Under the pieces are notes generated by a model. It worked only from the letters and a program-made list of their open reading frames with translations. It made no database searches and was not told the origin of the DNA. Below, one piece after another: positions 1-8,894 of a stretch of DNA of 64,000 nt (position 1 is the stretch's first letter; every line of letters starts with the position of its first letter). The position numbers and the translations under genes were made by a program. The DNA is taken from assembly GCA_017848965.1 (NCBI GenBank), contig JAFIHA010000052.1, positions 1 through 64,000 of the forward strand, given 5' to 3'. The DNA is from Dechloromonas aromatica (nom. nud.). GTDB lineage: Bacteria; Pseudomonadota; Gammaproteobacteria; Burkholderiales; Rhodocyclaceae.

Positions 1-1501
1 CGGCAACCACGAGTTTGACGAAGGCGACGCCAGGCTCGCCGAACTCATTGAGATGGCCAATTTCCCCATATTGTCTTCGAATATGTCGCCAGAGCCGGCA
101 AGCCCTCTCTATGCGGTCAAGGACAAGATCAAGCCCTACGTCATCAAGGAAATTGATGGCGAGAAAATCGGCATTATCGGGATTCTCAAAGTCGAAAAGA
201 CCAAGAACTCTTCGCTGGTTTCCGACGACGTCACTTTCTCCGATGAAATCGAGACCGCCAAGAAAATGGTGGCCGAGCTTGAAGCCAAAGGCGTTAACAA
301 GATCGTTCTGGTTAGCCACGTCGGTTACTACAACGACATTCTTTTCGCGCAGCAAGTGCCCGGTCTCGATGTCATCGTCGGCGGGGATACTCACTCCCTG
401 CTCGGCGATACCGCCGAACTCGCCCAGATCGGCCTGGCCCCCATCTACGCCAACGACCAGACCGGTCCGTTTGCCGGTTACAGCCACGATGACATCGCAA
501 AAATGGACGGTCTGGGGAAATACCCGACCACGGTCACCGGCCCCAGCGGTGACCCGGTTTACGTGGTAACCGCGTGGAACTATGCCTACGCGCTAGGCGT
601 GCTGAATGTCGACTTCGATGCCGAGGGTAAGGTGAAGAACGCCGACGGCAACATCATCATTCCCGTCGGCGACACCTTCCAGCGCAAGAACGGCTCGGGG
701 ACGTTCGTCCAGGTGGCCGAGGATGTAAAAGCCCAGATCATGGCCGCCATCAATGCTTCTCCCATCCTGACCGTGGCCAGCCTGAATTCCACGATTGATG
801 CGCTCCTTGCGCCTTACCGGGTGAAACTGGAGGAAGCGAAGAACGAAGTGGTCGGCAGCATTACGGAAACGATGGCCAACACACGAATTCCCACCCCGTT
901 TGCCGCCGGTCAGACCCCAACCGGAAGTTACGCCGGACAGGTCGTTGCCGAAGCGTTCAGGAAAACCAATCCGGCGATCGATGTCGCCATCCAGAACGTC
1001 GGCGGGGTAAGAGCCAACCTGCTCGCCGGCCCGATTACCATGGCGCAGGTGATCGAGGTTCTGCCTTTCTCCAACACCATCGTCATGATCAACATGAAGG
1101 GCTCCGACATCGTCAAGGTGCTCAACGAAGGCGCTTACTACTCGCTGCACTCGGGTTCCACCGGCGCCTTCCCGGCCGCGGCGGGGCTTCGCTACGATGT
1201 CTTCCTCAGCGGCGGCGAATACGAAGTGATCAAGAATGTGGAAGTTCAGGACCGGAATACCGGCACCTGGTCAGCCATTGCCAACGACACTGTGTACACC
1301 GTTGCCACCAACTCCTTCACCGCCCAGGGCAAAGACAACTACCTGACTTTCAAGACTGTGAGAGATGCGGACCCCACCGTTTTCGAGAATACCTACATTC
1401 TCTATTACGTGCCCCTGGTGGATTACATCAAAGGCTTGCCCAACAAGTTGCTTCCCGCGCTCGACTTGACGACGTATTGCCTGAAGTCGGTTACCCCGTA
1501 A
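1..1501 (+). CDS. 5'-nucleotidase / UshA-type metallophosphoesterase, 3' part
   Basis: The gene enters from outside the window, so its signal peptide and first metal-binding motifs are not visible. The frame is open from base 2 and begins with GNHEFD, the Asn-His-Glu motif of the calcineurin-like phosphoesterase domain. Further metal ligands follow in VSHVGYYND and GGDTHS. The C-terminal substrate-binding domain carries NVGGVRANL and the PFSNTIV segment, as in 5'-nucleotidase/2',3'-cyclic phosphodiesterase proteins. Members are normally periplasmic or surface-anchored and release nucleoside plus phosphate from nucleotides. The nucleotide preference cannot be read from this part. A strong terminator follows directly. 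Confidence 0.9.
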   Translation, partial: GNHEFDEGDARLAELIEMANFPILSSNMSPEPASPLYAVKDKIKPYVIKEIDGEKIGIIGILKVEKTKNSSLVSDDVTFSDEIETAKKMVAELEAKGVNKIVLVSHVGYYNDILFAQQVPGLDVIVGGDTHSLLGDTAELAQIGLAPIYANDQTGPFAGYSHDDIAKMDGLGKYPTTVTGPSGDPVYVVTAWNYAYALGVLNVDFDAEGKVKNADGNIIIPVGDTFQRKNGSGTFVQVAEDVKAQIMAAINASPILTVASLNSTIDALLAPYRVKLEEAKNEVVGSITETMANTRIPTPFAAGQTPTGSYAGQVVAEAFRKTNPAIDVAIQNVGGVRANLLAGPITMAQVIEVLPFSNTIVMINMKGSDIVKVLNEGAYYSLHSGSTGAFPAAAGLRYDVFLSGGEYEVIKNVEVQDRNTGTWSAIANDTVYTVATNSFTAQGKDNYLTFKTVRDADPTVFENTYILYYVPLVDYIKGLPNKLLPALDLTTYCLKSVTP

Positions 1502-1522
1502 GTCAACCAAGGCCACCCCAGC

Positions 1523-1549
1523 AAAGCCGGACGAAAGTCCGGCTTTTTT
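1523..1549 (+). terminator. Intrinsic terminator after the 5'-nucleotidase gene
   Basis: A ten-base arm AAAGCCGGAC, a GAAA tetraloop and the matching arm GTCCGGCTTT run into a T tract. It lies 22 nt after the stop codon. The A-rich left side could also let it work weakly for the convergent gene on the other strand. Confidence 0.9.
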
Positions 1550-1589
1550 CATGGTGCGCCAGACATTTCCCTTGTCTTGCGTAAAAGGC

Positions 1590-2531
1590 TTAAAAATCAA
1601 CTGCCTCAGGGATGTCCCACTTGCCGACCTGGACGCTGTCGGTTTGGTGGAACTGCCGGACCCAACTGACGAACTCGCGGAAGTCGCTATTTTCCACGGC
1701 CAGACGGTTGCAGGCATCCCAGTCGATTTCGCTGCGTTCCCGTGCCGGGATCAGGATTTCGCTTTCGCTCGGGGCGCCGGTGTCCAGCCGGATCAAACCA
1801 ATGCCGTAAGACGCACCGAGCAGGCGAAGTTCCTTCATCGCGTTTTCCTGGATGTCGGCGGCGACGAGATAACCCAGGTTCGCCCATGACGAATTGGAAA
1901 CGGCCTGGAACCAGGTTTCGCGGACGTTGGCGCGGTTGATCAGCAACTTGACCTCGAACGACCAGAGGCGTGCCCGCTGCGCGCCCGCTTGCTGCACGCA
2001 GGCGCGGATTTCCTGGTCCCAGTCTTCGCCCAGGTTTTCCAGGGCGACCAGATCGGGGAAAAGCCACTTGTTGCCGTTGGGGCCGTGGCGGTTGGTGGCG
2101 CGTTTTTCGTCGATGCGTTTGGGGTACAGCTTCAGATCGCCATGCAGGTAGCCGCACAACAACGGGTAGAGGTCGTGTTCGCTCAGTTTGCCGGGCTTGC
2201 TGGCTTGGGCCTGCTTTTCCACCTCCGCCACTTCCGCCGCCTCGCTCGCCGCCGTCCAGTAATACTGGCGCGGGCGTCCTTCGGTCGTTCGAATCTGCGG
2301 CCAGCGCTTCTGGATCACCGGGCGATTGGCGCCAATCTCCGCCACCAGCTGCCAGAGAAAGGCCGCGTCGTCGCTCAAATCCTGCTGGCTGTTCTTGCGC
2401 TTTTCCTCGCAAGCTTCGCGCTGGTTGGCAAATATCCACTCGGCAATCTGGCGGGCGGTGAAGCGCTCATTCGGGTGTGCCTTGAGAAGGTCGGCTATGG
2501 TCTGGCGCAGGTTGATCTTGGCCATGCTCAT
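1590..2531 (-). CDS. Winged-helix + PD-(D/E)XK-like protein (COG2958-like)
   Basis: Uncharacterised 313-residue protein. Residues 8-35 (TIADLLKAHPNERFTARQIAE) look like a HARE/winged-helix DNA-binding head. The second half has FPDLVALE followed about 35 residues later by WSFEVK. This Asp...Glu-x-Lys spacing fits a PD-(D/E)XK nuclease core. COG2958-type proteins have this layout, but their biochemical role is not established, so nuclease activity is inference. The ATG at 2531 makes a 4-nt ATGA overlap with the upstream membrane-protein gene. A second ATG two codons on (2525) sits better behind GGAG, so either may start translation. It pairs with the membrane protein as a two-gene unit. Confidence 0.75.
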   Translation of the reverse strand: MSMAKINLRQTIADLLKAHPNERFTARQIAEWIFANQREACEEKRKNSQQDLSDDAAFLWQLVAEIGANRPVIQKRWPQIRTTEGRPRQYYWTAASEAAEVAEVEKQAQASKPGKLSEHDLYPLLCGYLHGDLKLYPKRIDEKRATNRHGPNGNKWLFPDLVALENLGEDWDQEIRACVQQAGAQRARLWSFEVKLLINRANVRETWFQAVSNSSWANLGYLVAADIQENAMKELRLLGASYGIGLIRLDTGAPSESEILIPARERSEIDWDACNRLAVENSDFREFVSWVRQFHQTDSVQVGKWDIPEAVDF

Positions 2532-3817
2532 TTCTCCGAAGAAGGCGGCGGGGTGGTGGGCTCAATCGTAACGCAGGGCTTCCGCGCCTGGCTCGGGGCG
2601 GAGTTGCCAGCGCGTTTTTCCGGGTAGGCCATGCTGATCACTTCGCTGCTGCGCAAGGTCAAGCGTGTTTCCGACGATTCGTCCTTGAACGCCAGCAACT
2701 GCTCTTCGCCAATACGCGAAAGAATCGTCAGGCCATGGATGCGGCAGGTTGCATCGGGACGCAGCAGTTTTTGCTCAGAACACAGGGATGTTGTCAGTTG
2801 CGCGGCGATGCTTTGGCATCCGCTTGGCGTGACCAGCAGTACGGTGTCTTTTAGCGCGCCGAGTTTGAGTGTGCGCATGACGTTTTCCGCCATGCTGCCA
2901 AGACCACCTAGCGCGAACAGAAATAGGAAGAGCGGCAAAACGCCGAGAAGGAAAGCCGATTTCCAGTTGTGAGTGGCGGCGATGCCGACGGCACAGCTTA
3001 TTGAAATGACCACCCAGTAGTTGAGCAGGCTCTCGAAGTCGCTTTCCCGCTGAAAAAGTGGAAACAGTTGGAACAGGAAGGTACTGATGCAGATCAGCAA
3101 GAGGGTCAGAAAGCCAAGAATCCACAGCCCATGGGTATGGCCCCGAATTTTTCGGTAGCGCACCCTGGTCAGTCGTTTAGCCGGTCCGCCTTTCTCATAG
3201 TGCGCAGTGAGAAATGCAACGCCGATCAAAAAAATACCGCTTACTGCCCAAGTGGTCATGACCAAGGACCAGCCAAAAATGGTGTGTGTCAGATCCAGAT
3301 ATGCGGGGCCGAGTATCGCGAGCAAGGCGAGAAATTCTGCGACGTAGACGTAGAGCAGAAAGCTAACGCGCGCTTTGCTTCTGAATTTTCGTCTGGACGG
3401 TGATTTTTCTTCGTCATCGAATATGCCTGAACCAGGATTGATGACCCGGTAACGCAGGCAAAGCTGTAGCGCAGCGCCAGGTAAGCCTAAAAGGATGGTC
3501 AGCGAACCCAGCGTTAGCGCTCCCGCCATAGCGACGCCCAGCAATGTTCCAGTGGCCGATTCAAGGCTGATGTTTGGAAGGTATTGGATGCGATAGAAAT
3601 GCACCAACATCAACAGCCCTCCCAGCGAGAACGCAAGGGCGATCAGCGAACTGGCGAAATGCTCGCTGAATCGTTGTCTGGCCCACAGCAGGATTGCGCG
3701 AAGCGGGCCGATATGGCGCGCATTTCTAGCGGTTTGCGTTTGCCGAATCGCTCGCCGGGGCGAATAAGCGGCTCCGGCGTTGGCGGAAGGTTTGCGGTTC
3801 GGCAAAGGGGCGCTCAT
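2528..3817 (-). CDS. Multi-pass membrane protein of unknown function
   Basis: About 429 residues with no family I recognise. Roughly seven hydrophobic helices are visible, among them ALAFSLGGLLMLVHFY, LLGVAMAGALTLGSLTILLG, FLLYVYVAEFLALLAILG and FLLGVLPLFLFLFALGGLG. Polar loops are rich in Arg/Lys, and a soluble tail of about 100 residues follows the last helix. The frame stays open to 3943, but the ATG at 3817 follows GAGGAG by a usable distance and starts a more plausible N terminus, MSAPLPNRKPS. Its stop overlaps the start of the nuclease-like gene, so the two are probably translated together. Whether it is an effector, a transporter or a sensor cannot be told. Confidence 0.7.
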   Translation of the reverse strand: MSAPLPNRKPSANAGAAYSPRRAIRQTQTARNARHIGPLRAILLWARQRFSEHFASSLIALAFSLGGLLMLVHFYRIQYLPNISLESATGTLLGVAMAGALTLGSLTILLGLPGAALQLCLRYRVINPGSGIFDDEEKSPSRRKFRSKARVSFLLYVYVAEFLALLAILGPAYLDLTHTIFGWSLVMTTWAVSGIFLIGVAFLTAHYEKGGPAKRLTRVRYRKIRGHTHGLWILGFLTLLLICISTFLFQLFPLFQRESDFESLLNYWVVISISCAVGIAATHNWKSAFLLGVLPLFLFLFALGGLGSMAENVMRTLKLGALKDTVLLVTPSGCQSIAAQLTTSLCSEQKLLRPDATCRIHGLTILSRIGEEQLLAFKDESSETRLTLRSSEVISMAYPEKRAGNSAPSQARKPCVTIEPTTPPPSSEK

Positions 3818-4069
3818 GGGGCCGGCTTCTCCTCGACGGATTTCAAGTAGGCAAGTGCCGCTGCTTCTTGTTGAATAGGCAGCTTTCGAAGCGGCCGAGA
3901 TGAGCCAAGGCAAACTGAGTGAGCCTGCTACGGATGTTCGCATCTTTGAAGATGCTGGCGAAGTTGCGCATGGGTTTGCTCGGTGATCGTTAGGCAGGCG
4001 GTTTGCTGTGCTGCCGAAGCTGTGTCAGCCGAGGATTTTGACACGGACGCGGTGCGGCTCAAAAGGATG

Positions 4070-4510
4070 TCATTGGCGTTGATTTTGTCCGGCGAGGAAG
4101 TTAGTCAGCCGTTGCCTGCTTGCCGCCAGGTTTTCTGCCGTCAGCCGCTCATCGGTCAACGCCGTTGCCGCGCCGTAAATCGCCCGGTAAACCTGGCGCG
4201 GGTCGTAGCTGACCAGGACCACGTCGACGCCGGCGGCCAGCGCCTCGCTGGCTACTTTGCCGATGCCGAGGTCGTAGACCGCGCCCATGTTGAGGTCGTC
4301 GGTGAGCAGCACGCCGTCGTAGCCCCAGTCCTTGCGCAGCAGGCGGACGACGGCTGGCGAGTGCGATGCGGCGCGTTGCACGTCGAACGCTTCGAGCGTG
4401 ACGTGGCCGAGCATCAACGCGCTGCCGGCGTAGCCGGGGTCGGGTTGTTCGGTCACACCGGCCAGCAGCGGTAGGTGATTGACTCGGCCGCCGCAGCGCC
4501 AAGGGTAGCG
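4070..4510 (-). pseudogene. Truncated NagZ-type glycoside hydrolase family 3 fragment
   Basis: The reading frame encodes only the C-terminal third of a beta-N-acetylhexosaminidase-like GH3 protein. It contains GYDGVLLTDDLNMGAV, where family members carry the nucleophile Asp in a (S/T)DD motif, and an AAGVDVVLVSYD strand. NagZ enzymes are around 330-360 residues. Here the frame meets a stop near 4511, similarity fades above about 4480, and no start or N-terminal barrel half is present. A GTG at 4456 could start a 128-residue peptide but it would lack most of the barrel. I read it as a deletion or rearrangement remnant next to accessory DNA. The bases 4511-4633 show no gene I can support. Confidence 0.75.
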
Positions 4511-4633
4511 TCAATGACAAAATCCTGTGCTCAAGCGGTGCTGTGACGCGGTAGTGTTTCTGTCCGCACAGCCGAGCGAAGACCTGCACCAAACGAAGTG
4601 CAAGCGCGCCAAGGGCGGGTCGTACCCGGTTCG

Positions 4634-4918
4634 CTAGGTGGATTTCAGGCGGTTTCTTTGCTCAAGACGGCGTGCCTGTTCTTGCGGCTCACGATTGACT
4701 TCATCGCCCGGTTTTTGCATCCAGGTGACCAGGGCCGCGTTGAAGAAAGTCAAGCCCCAGAACATGAAGAATCCGGCCGAATAGACCGCAACCGGTTGCC
4801 AGGACACCGGTTCGCCAAACAAGTAGAGCTGTTGCGGATCGATGATCGTGAAAAAGACCGCTTCACCGAAAATGGCGCTGAACAAAGAAGCACCAAGTAA
4901 GTAGATCCATTTCGGCAT
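4634..4918 (-). CDS. Small two-helix membrane protein
   Basis: A 94-residue protein beginning MPKWIYLLGASLFSAIFGEA. Two hydrophobic stretches (residues about 4-25 and 45-66) suggest two membrane helices, and the tail is charged (Glu/Arg rich). The start is well supported by GGGAGG five bases before the ATG. The frame is open far upstream on the same strand, but that part reads as Arg/Pro-rich shadow sequence. It lies downstream of creD with about 160 nt between. Function unknown; not assigned to a family. Confidence 0.65.
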   Translation of the reverse strand: MPKWIYLLGASLFSAIFGEAVFFTIIDPQQLYLFGEPVSWQPVAVYSAGFFMFWGLTFFNAALVTWMQKPGDEVNREPQEQARRLEQRNRLKST

Positions 4919-5079
4919 ACTGACCTCCCGAGCCATCAAGGTGTGACAAAAGGTGTTGCACGCTGTGCTTTGACCATGCCGGGCCGCAAAGTTCAATTCC
5001 GGCCGATATTCCGACGGCAAGGCCGGGGAGCACCCGGCCGGCCGCAGGCCGCCCCGGCTGGGCGACAGGGCGGCTACGT

Positions 5080-6411
5080 TCACGCTTCCTCGGGGTTGCT
5101 GCTCAGGCGATGCCAATTGACATGGCGGGTGGCGAGCATGGTCGAGCCCAACGCGGCAAAGAGCAGCAGGGCGCCCATCAGCAGCGCGTTGTCTTCCGAG
5201 CGCAGGACGCCGAACAGCACCCCGTACAGGCCGGTGAGGCCGCCGGCAAAGGCCAGCCCGCGCCGCACGCCGCCCAGCGCGCCAGCCAGGTAGAAGCCGA
5301 TCAGCGCGATGCAGGCGAGCGAGGAAAGCCCGTAAGCCAGCGCGAACGACAGGTGTTCGGAGAGCGCGATAAGCAGCAGGAAGAAGATCGCCAGTGCCAG
5401 CCCGACCAGCAGGTACTGCATCGGGTGGATCGGCGCGCGGCGCAGGATTTCGATCAGGAAAAATCCGGCAAAGGTGAGGACGATGAACAGGATGCCGTAC
5501 TTCACCGCCCGCTCCGATTGCAGGTAGACATTCACCGGATCGACAAAGTCGATGGACAGCGCTTCGCCCGAGTTCGGGTCCAGCGCGCGGTCGAAATCGC
5601 GGGCGAGGTGGGAAATCGCCCATTGCGCGTCAAAGCCGTCGGCGCCGACGCTGCGCTCGCGCGGCAGGAAGCGGCCGCCGAAATTGGGATGCGGCCAGTC
5701 CGACTTCAGGTGAATCCGGTTGCTGTCGGCGCTTGGTGCAATCGCCAGGCGGCTGGTGCCGGTCAGTTGCAGCGGGAAACTGACGTCGAAAGCGCTCGTC
5801 TTGCTCGGGTCGATGCGCCCCAGCGGCACAATCAGTTGCGGCATCTTCAGCGCTTCACCGGTTTCCAGCCGGTTGCCCGGCGTGATGAAACGGAAGGGCT
5901 GGCCATTGATCGTCACCTCGGGATCGACATCGACCCCGCGCGGATCGGCCACACCGAGCACCAGCGTCGCCTCGGCATCCAACAGCGTGCGCTCCGGCGC
6001 GCTGGCGGTGAACGGCTCGATCACCAGCTTCGCTTGATTGCTCAGATCGAGATGGAACAGCCGCGCCTGGTAAATGCCGCGATGGCGGTTCTCCACCCGC
6101 GCCGTGCCGTCGATGTTCAGGCTTTCGGCGGAGATCAACTGGCGCTGCGTCTCGATGCGCGACACCGTGCCGGTGATCTTGCCGCTGTCCGGATCGCGCA
6201 CCGGCTCCTGCACCCGCTCGCGGAATTCGAGCAGGATCACCGGCCCGACCAGCGTCTGCTCGCCGGCCGCACTGTTGGCAATATTCCGTTGCACCTCCTG
6301 CTGGCGCTGGCTACGCTCGCGAATCTGCCCCTCGATCAGCGACAGCGGCACCAGCAGCAGGATCGACATGCCGACGATGGCGGCGATCTTGTAAAACAGT
6401 TTCCTATCCAT
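5080..6411 (-). CDS. creD: CreD-like inner membrane protein
   Basis: A 443-residue protein with the CreD layout. An N-terminal helix (IAAIVGMSILLLVPLSLI) precedes a large periplasmic region with GEQTLVGPVILLEF near residue 50. A cluster of about six C-terminal helices begins near KYGILFIVLTFAGFFLIE. In enterobacteria creD belongs to the CreBC regulon and affects envelope and beta-lactam responses. Here creB-creC lie 7 kb upstream on the same strand, so the locus looks split by an accessory block. Length is normal for the family and the ATG start is unambiguous. The gap 6412-6503 shows no clear promoter. Confidence 0.9.
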   Translation of the reverse strand: MDRKLFYKIAAIVGMSILLLVPLSLIEGQIRERSQRQQEVQRNIANSAAGEQTLVGPVILLEFRERVQEPVRDPDSGKITGTVSRIETQRQLISAESLNIDGTARVENRHRGIYQARLFHLDLSNQAKLVIEPFTASAPERTLLDAEATLVLGVADPRGVDVDPEVTINGQPFRFITPGNRLETGEALKMPQLIVPLGRIDPSKTSAFDVSFPLQLTGTSRLAIAPSADSNRIHLKSDWPHPNFGGRFLPRERSVGADGFDAQWAISHLARDFDRALDPNSGEALSIDFVDPVNVYLQSERAVKYGILFIVLTFAGFFLIEILRRAPIHPMQYLLVGLALAIFFLLLIALSEHLSFALAYGLSSLACIALIGFYLAGALGGVRRGLAFAGGLTGLYGVLFGVLRSEDNALLMGALLLFAALGSTMLATRHVNWHRLSSNPEEA

Positions 6412-6503
6412 GAATGGCTCCCTGAGTGAATAACGGAGCCAGTCTGGACGGGGTGGGTGAGGTCAGGGCGAAGTGGGGGAGAGGAATTGTGAAGCGGGGG
6501 TGA

Positions 6504-6746
6504 AGTGGAAATCCCGCGATCGACTACCAAAAAACGCGAAATTTCATCGGCATCTGGGAACAGTTCAACAATCCGGATTTCTATCCCATCGAATTCGATG
6601 GGATTAGAAACCAGGCCGGCTTGAACAGTTTCGTGCTCACGGCCAAACGCTGGATCGAAGCCACCGGCGCCAGCGGCATCAATTCACGAGCGGGTCTGGG
6701 ATTGCCGCGGATAATTTTTGCCCGGCCCCTATTTCCGACGCTTTAG
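6504..6746 (+). pseudogene. KilA-N domain protein fragment
   Basis: The open frame from 6504 has no usable start codon and encodes a 5'- and 3'-truncated stretch including NFIGIWEQFNNPDF and FDGIRNQAGLNSFVL, then KRWIEATGASGINSRAG. This pattern is characteristic of KilA-N domain proteins, common in phages and mobile DNA. After the AG motif the frame continues into unrelated residues and stops at 6744-6746. It is a remnant only. It marks former mobile DNA at the creD edge of the accessory block. Confidence 0.7.
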
Positions 6747-6749
6747 ATC

Positions 6750-7214
6750 TTATGTGTCAGAGCGTTTTTGATTGAACTTCGCGTTTAGGAGCATTAGGTC
6801 AATAACATTCCGAACAAGTGTGATCAAGTTAATGACAGCAAGAATTAGCATGAATGTGCTGAAAAGTGCGAAGGTTTGATCAGTAATTTTTCTTAGCATA
6901 ACTAGGGTAAGTGTTGAGATAACGCTTACTCCAACTGAATATGCTGTAGCAGACAAATAGACCCGAAATGCCCCTCGTGTATCAAGCCAGCGGTAAAAAT
7001 CGGTATCCGATTTAGAGTAAAAGGTCCAAAGGAAACCTAATGATGCGGCTAGCATGACTGCGCAAAATAAGGTTGCAAGGTCCAATGCTACTTCCCGAAC
7101 AAAGCTGATTACGACAGAACAATCGAACCACAGGCTGAGTGCAACAAGGATGGTTGAGGTGGCTACTAGCTCGACGGTGTATGCCCAATAAATGCGAATT
7201 TTGTCTTTAAGCAT
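6750..7214 (-). CDS. Four-helix membrane protein partner of the DUF4747-like gene
   Basis: A 154-residue protein with four evident membrane helices: VELVATSTILVALSLWF, LATLFCAVMLAASLGFLW, YSVGVSVISTLTLVML and FSTFMLILAVINLITLV. The ATG at 7214 is preferred to a TTG 30 bases upstream. It overlaps the end of the upstream gene by 8 nt, so the two are co-expressed. Base composition is clearly lower in GC than the flanking genes, which points to horizontal transfer. I do not recognise the family. Small helical membrane proteins beside an unknown cytosolic protein are often effectors in phage-defence pairs, but that is inference. Confidence 0.6.
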   Translation of the reverse strand: MLKDKIRIYWAYTVELVATSTILVALSLWFDCSVVISFVREVALDLATLFCAVMLAASLGFLWTFYSKSDTDFYRWLDTRGAFRVYLSATAYSVGVSVISTLTLVMLRKITDQTFALFSTFMLILAVINLITLVRNVIDLMLLNAKFNQKRSDT

Positions 7215-8142
7215 TTTTTTCTGGTGCAGGATGAATGCGGTCAATTTCAGCCGTAATTGCAGTGAGCATCTTCTGAGCCTCTTTTGTCTTTGCTGTTACA
7301 TGCAGTCCACGAACAAAATCTCTGAGTCCTCGAACATGTCCCCTGGCTGCAGTTGTTCCTGATGAAGCTTGTTCAAAAGTATCGTTGCGAATACCTTCGA
7401 TTTGAACCTCACCTTTTTTATAGCCTTGTTCTGCCAGCACAGCAGATGCGAAGGGGCGCGCATTATCTGATTTGGACATTCCGTTGGGGTTTTTCATATC
7501 TTGAGTAAACTCACGAACCCCGCTAATTTCTAGGTCGTCATATATGGCTTGCGTGTATCGGTTCAATTCAGGATTCGGAATCCGCAGTGTGACTTTCATC
7601 CGAGTCACTCTCTCGAATGACATAAACAAACCCACTATGCCGTTCTTTTCAGGAACGGGTTCAAGTTCGATAGTTGACCCTCGTTCCAAGCGAAAAGCCG
7701 CAGAACCGAGTATTTGTTGTAGAAAATCTTTCCAAGCAGTTTGGGACAAGTCGCCTGTATGTTCGACAGCAACCAAGTGGCGAGATAAGTCAAAGAAACA
7801 CACCGCTGTACTTGCAAGTGGTGGATTCAAAGACGAAGTTCCAACAGACATGCCGTCGTCAGTAACGATAACTCCATCTCTTTCAAGAACGCTTCGAGCA
7901 AGAATTACATGAAGAAGTTCTCGGTTGTTTGAATCTCGTAAATCTCGATATTCCCGAAGGCTCCATTTGAAAATGGCAGAACGAGTTTTTTGAATCTGAT
8001 CTTGTTCATATTCAGTAGCAACTTGTAGAAGCATTCTAATATCATCGTCTGTGCGAAGGCGCTGGATATTAGGTCGCAGGAAAAGGTCTGCCCTGTCTTC
8101 GATGTTTAGTCGAAATAGATCGAACGAGTATCGGCGTGACAT
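7207..8142 (-). CDS. Cytosolic protein resembling DUF4747 layout
   Basis: A 311-residue soluble protein. The start is the ATG at 8142, preceded by AAAGGA at good spacing; upstream in-frame ATGs lack a ribosome site. Visible features are AVCFFDLSRHLVAVEHTG near residue 125, then VTRMKVTLRIPNPELN, DMKNPNGMSKSDNAR and a conserved-looking GYKKGEVQIEGI. The order of these blocks recalls DUF4747 proteins, but I could not confirm this by search. Composition is low in GC and rich in Asp, Arg and Asn, unlike the core genes around it. It overlaps the four-helix protein gene downstream. Function unknown; a defence-type role is a hypothesis. Confidence 0.6.
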   Translation of the reverse strand: MSRRYSFDLFRLNIEDRADLFLRPNIQRLRTDDDIRMLLQVATEYEQDQIQKTRSAIFKWSLREYRDLRDSNNRELLHVILARSVLERDGVIVTDDGMSVGTSSLNPPLASTAVCFFDLSRHLVAVEHTGDLSQTAWKDFLQQILGSAAFRLERGSTIELEPVPEKNGIVGLFMSFERVTRMKVTLRIPNPELNRYTQAIYDDLEISGVREFTQDMKNPNGMSKSDNARPFASAVLAEQGYKKGEVQIEGIRNDTFEQASSGTTAARGHVRGLRDFVRGLHVTAKTKEAQKMLTAITAEIDRIHPAPEKNA

Positions 8143-8306
8143 TTGTGTTCCTTTCGGGGGGGCTGAAGCATCGGCCAATGCGATGGATAAAGATGATGAC
8201 ATGGGGATTGTAACCGTCATCAATACAATTTCATAAACTGCAACTGAAAGGAGGCGTCGTGTTTTTAAACACATGTGGCGAATCTATCTCACTGCGGCTA
8301 GCTGAT

Positions 8307-8340
8307 GAGACCATTTTCGTTACGCCACGAAAATGGTCTC
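8307..8340. repeat. 34-nt inverted repeat, copy A of a shared palindrome
   Basis: Perfect 14-base arms GAGACCATTTTCGT and ACGAAAATGGTCTC flank a six-base centre TACGCC. A near-identical palindrome occurs at 13486-13515. No T tract follows, so it is not a normal terminator. It could be an operator or the trace of a mobile element. Confidence 0.8.
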
Positions 8341-8426
8341 GTGTGTCCCTAATCCTTTGAGCGGGCAGAGCCTTCGAACTGTCCTGTCGCTATTGAGGGG
8401 ATTGGGTGTCTAGGCGGTACGGTTAA

Positions 8427-8600
8427 TCTGTCGATCACCAAGATGCACGGAAAGAAAAGACGCGAATTGAATGGGATAGGCTTGCGAAGTCATTGCCACT
8501 ATCCGACCTCGATGCTGCCGCAGCGAAGCTCAGGAAATGCTCTATGGGATCGGCAGGAGTATCGGCAAAGTGGGTGGCTTTCTTTCTTTTAACTTATTGA
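8427..8600 (+). other. Possible coding remnant in the gap before rtcB
   Basis: An open stretch of 57 codons bounded by stops contains a protein-like, charged and Ala-rich string (KTRIEWDRLAKSLPLSDLDA). It has no convincing start codon or ribosome site. It may be the tail of a lost gene. Otherwise 8275-9093 holds only the inverted repeat, a short palindrome at 8787-8802, and the rtcB leader. Confidence 0.25.
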
Positions 8601-8786
8601 TAGTTAATGGATGTTTTCTTGTTTCGAATCGGCAAAATTGGCTGCGGATTCCCAATTCTTCTGTCCTCTCATGCAGGTGGCGTAGCGCTTCTCTGACGGC
8701 TGGCATTTCTTTCGTTGAAGAACTTTCCTGAGACAGGTTGGCGTTTTTTTCAGGGAAGGATGACTAAGCCAGGGTTGTTGTGCTGT

Positions 8787-8802
8787 TGCAACACCTGTTG
8801 CA
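8787..8802. promoter_or_regulatory. Palindrome TGCAACA-CC-TGTTGCA upstream of rtcB
   Basis: Perfect seven-base arms around CC, about 290 nt before the rtcB start and ahead of its mini-ORF leader. The size fits a dimeric regulator site. No matching regulator gene is in the window. Confidence 0.35.
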
Positions 8803-8894
8803 TCAATGCCTAAACATCACCTTGACCCCCACCCCATCCCCCCGCGATACTTCCCCCACGTTTTGCCAACCGCATTTTTTGAAAGGAGTACGAC

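Noticed and set aside
5021..5039. GC-rich hairpin after creD as terminator
   Set aside because: A seven-base stem is present but no T tract follows on either strand.
8537..8731. 64-codon ORF in the gap before rtcB
   Set aside because: No ribosome site and no protein-like pattern; overlaps the more protein-like remnant in another frame.
8786..8803. Possible sigma-54 promoter for rtcB (TTGCAA...TTGCA)
   Set aside because: The spacing is one base too long, the -24 GG is missing and no rtcR is present. It is better read as a palindrome.
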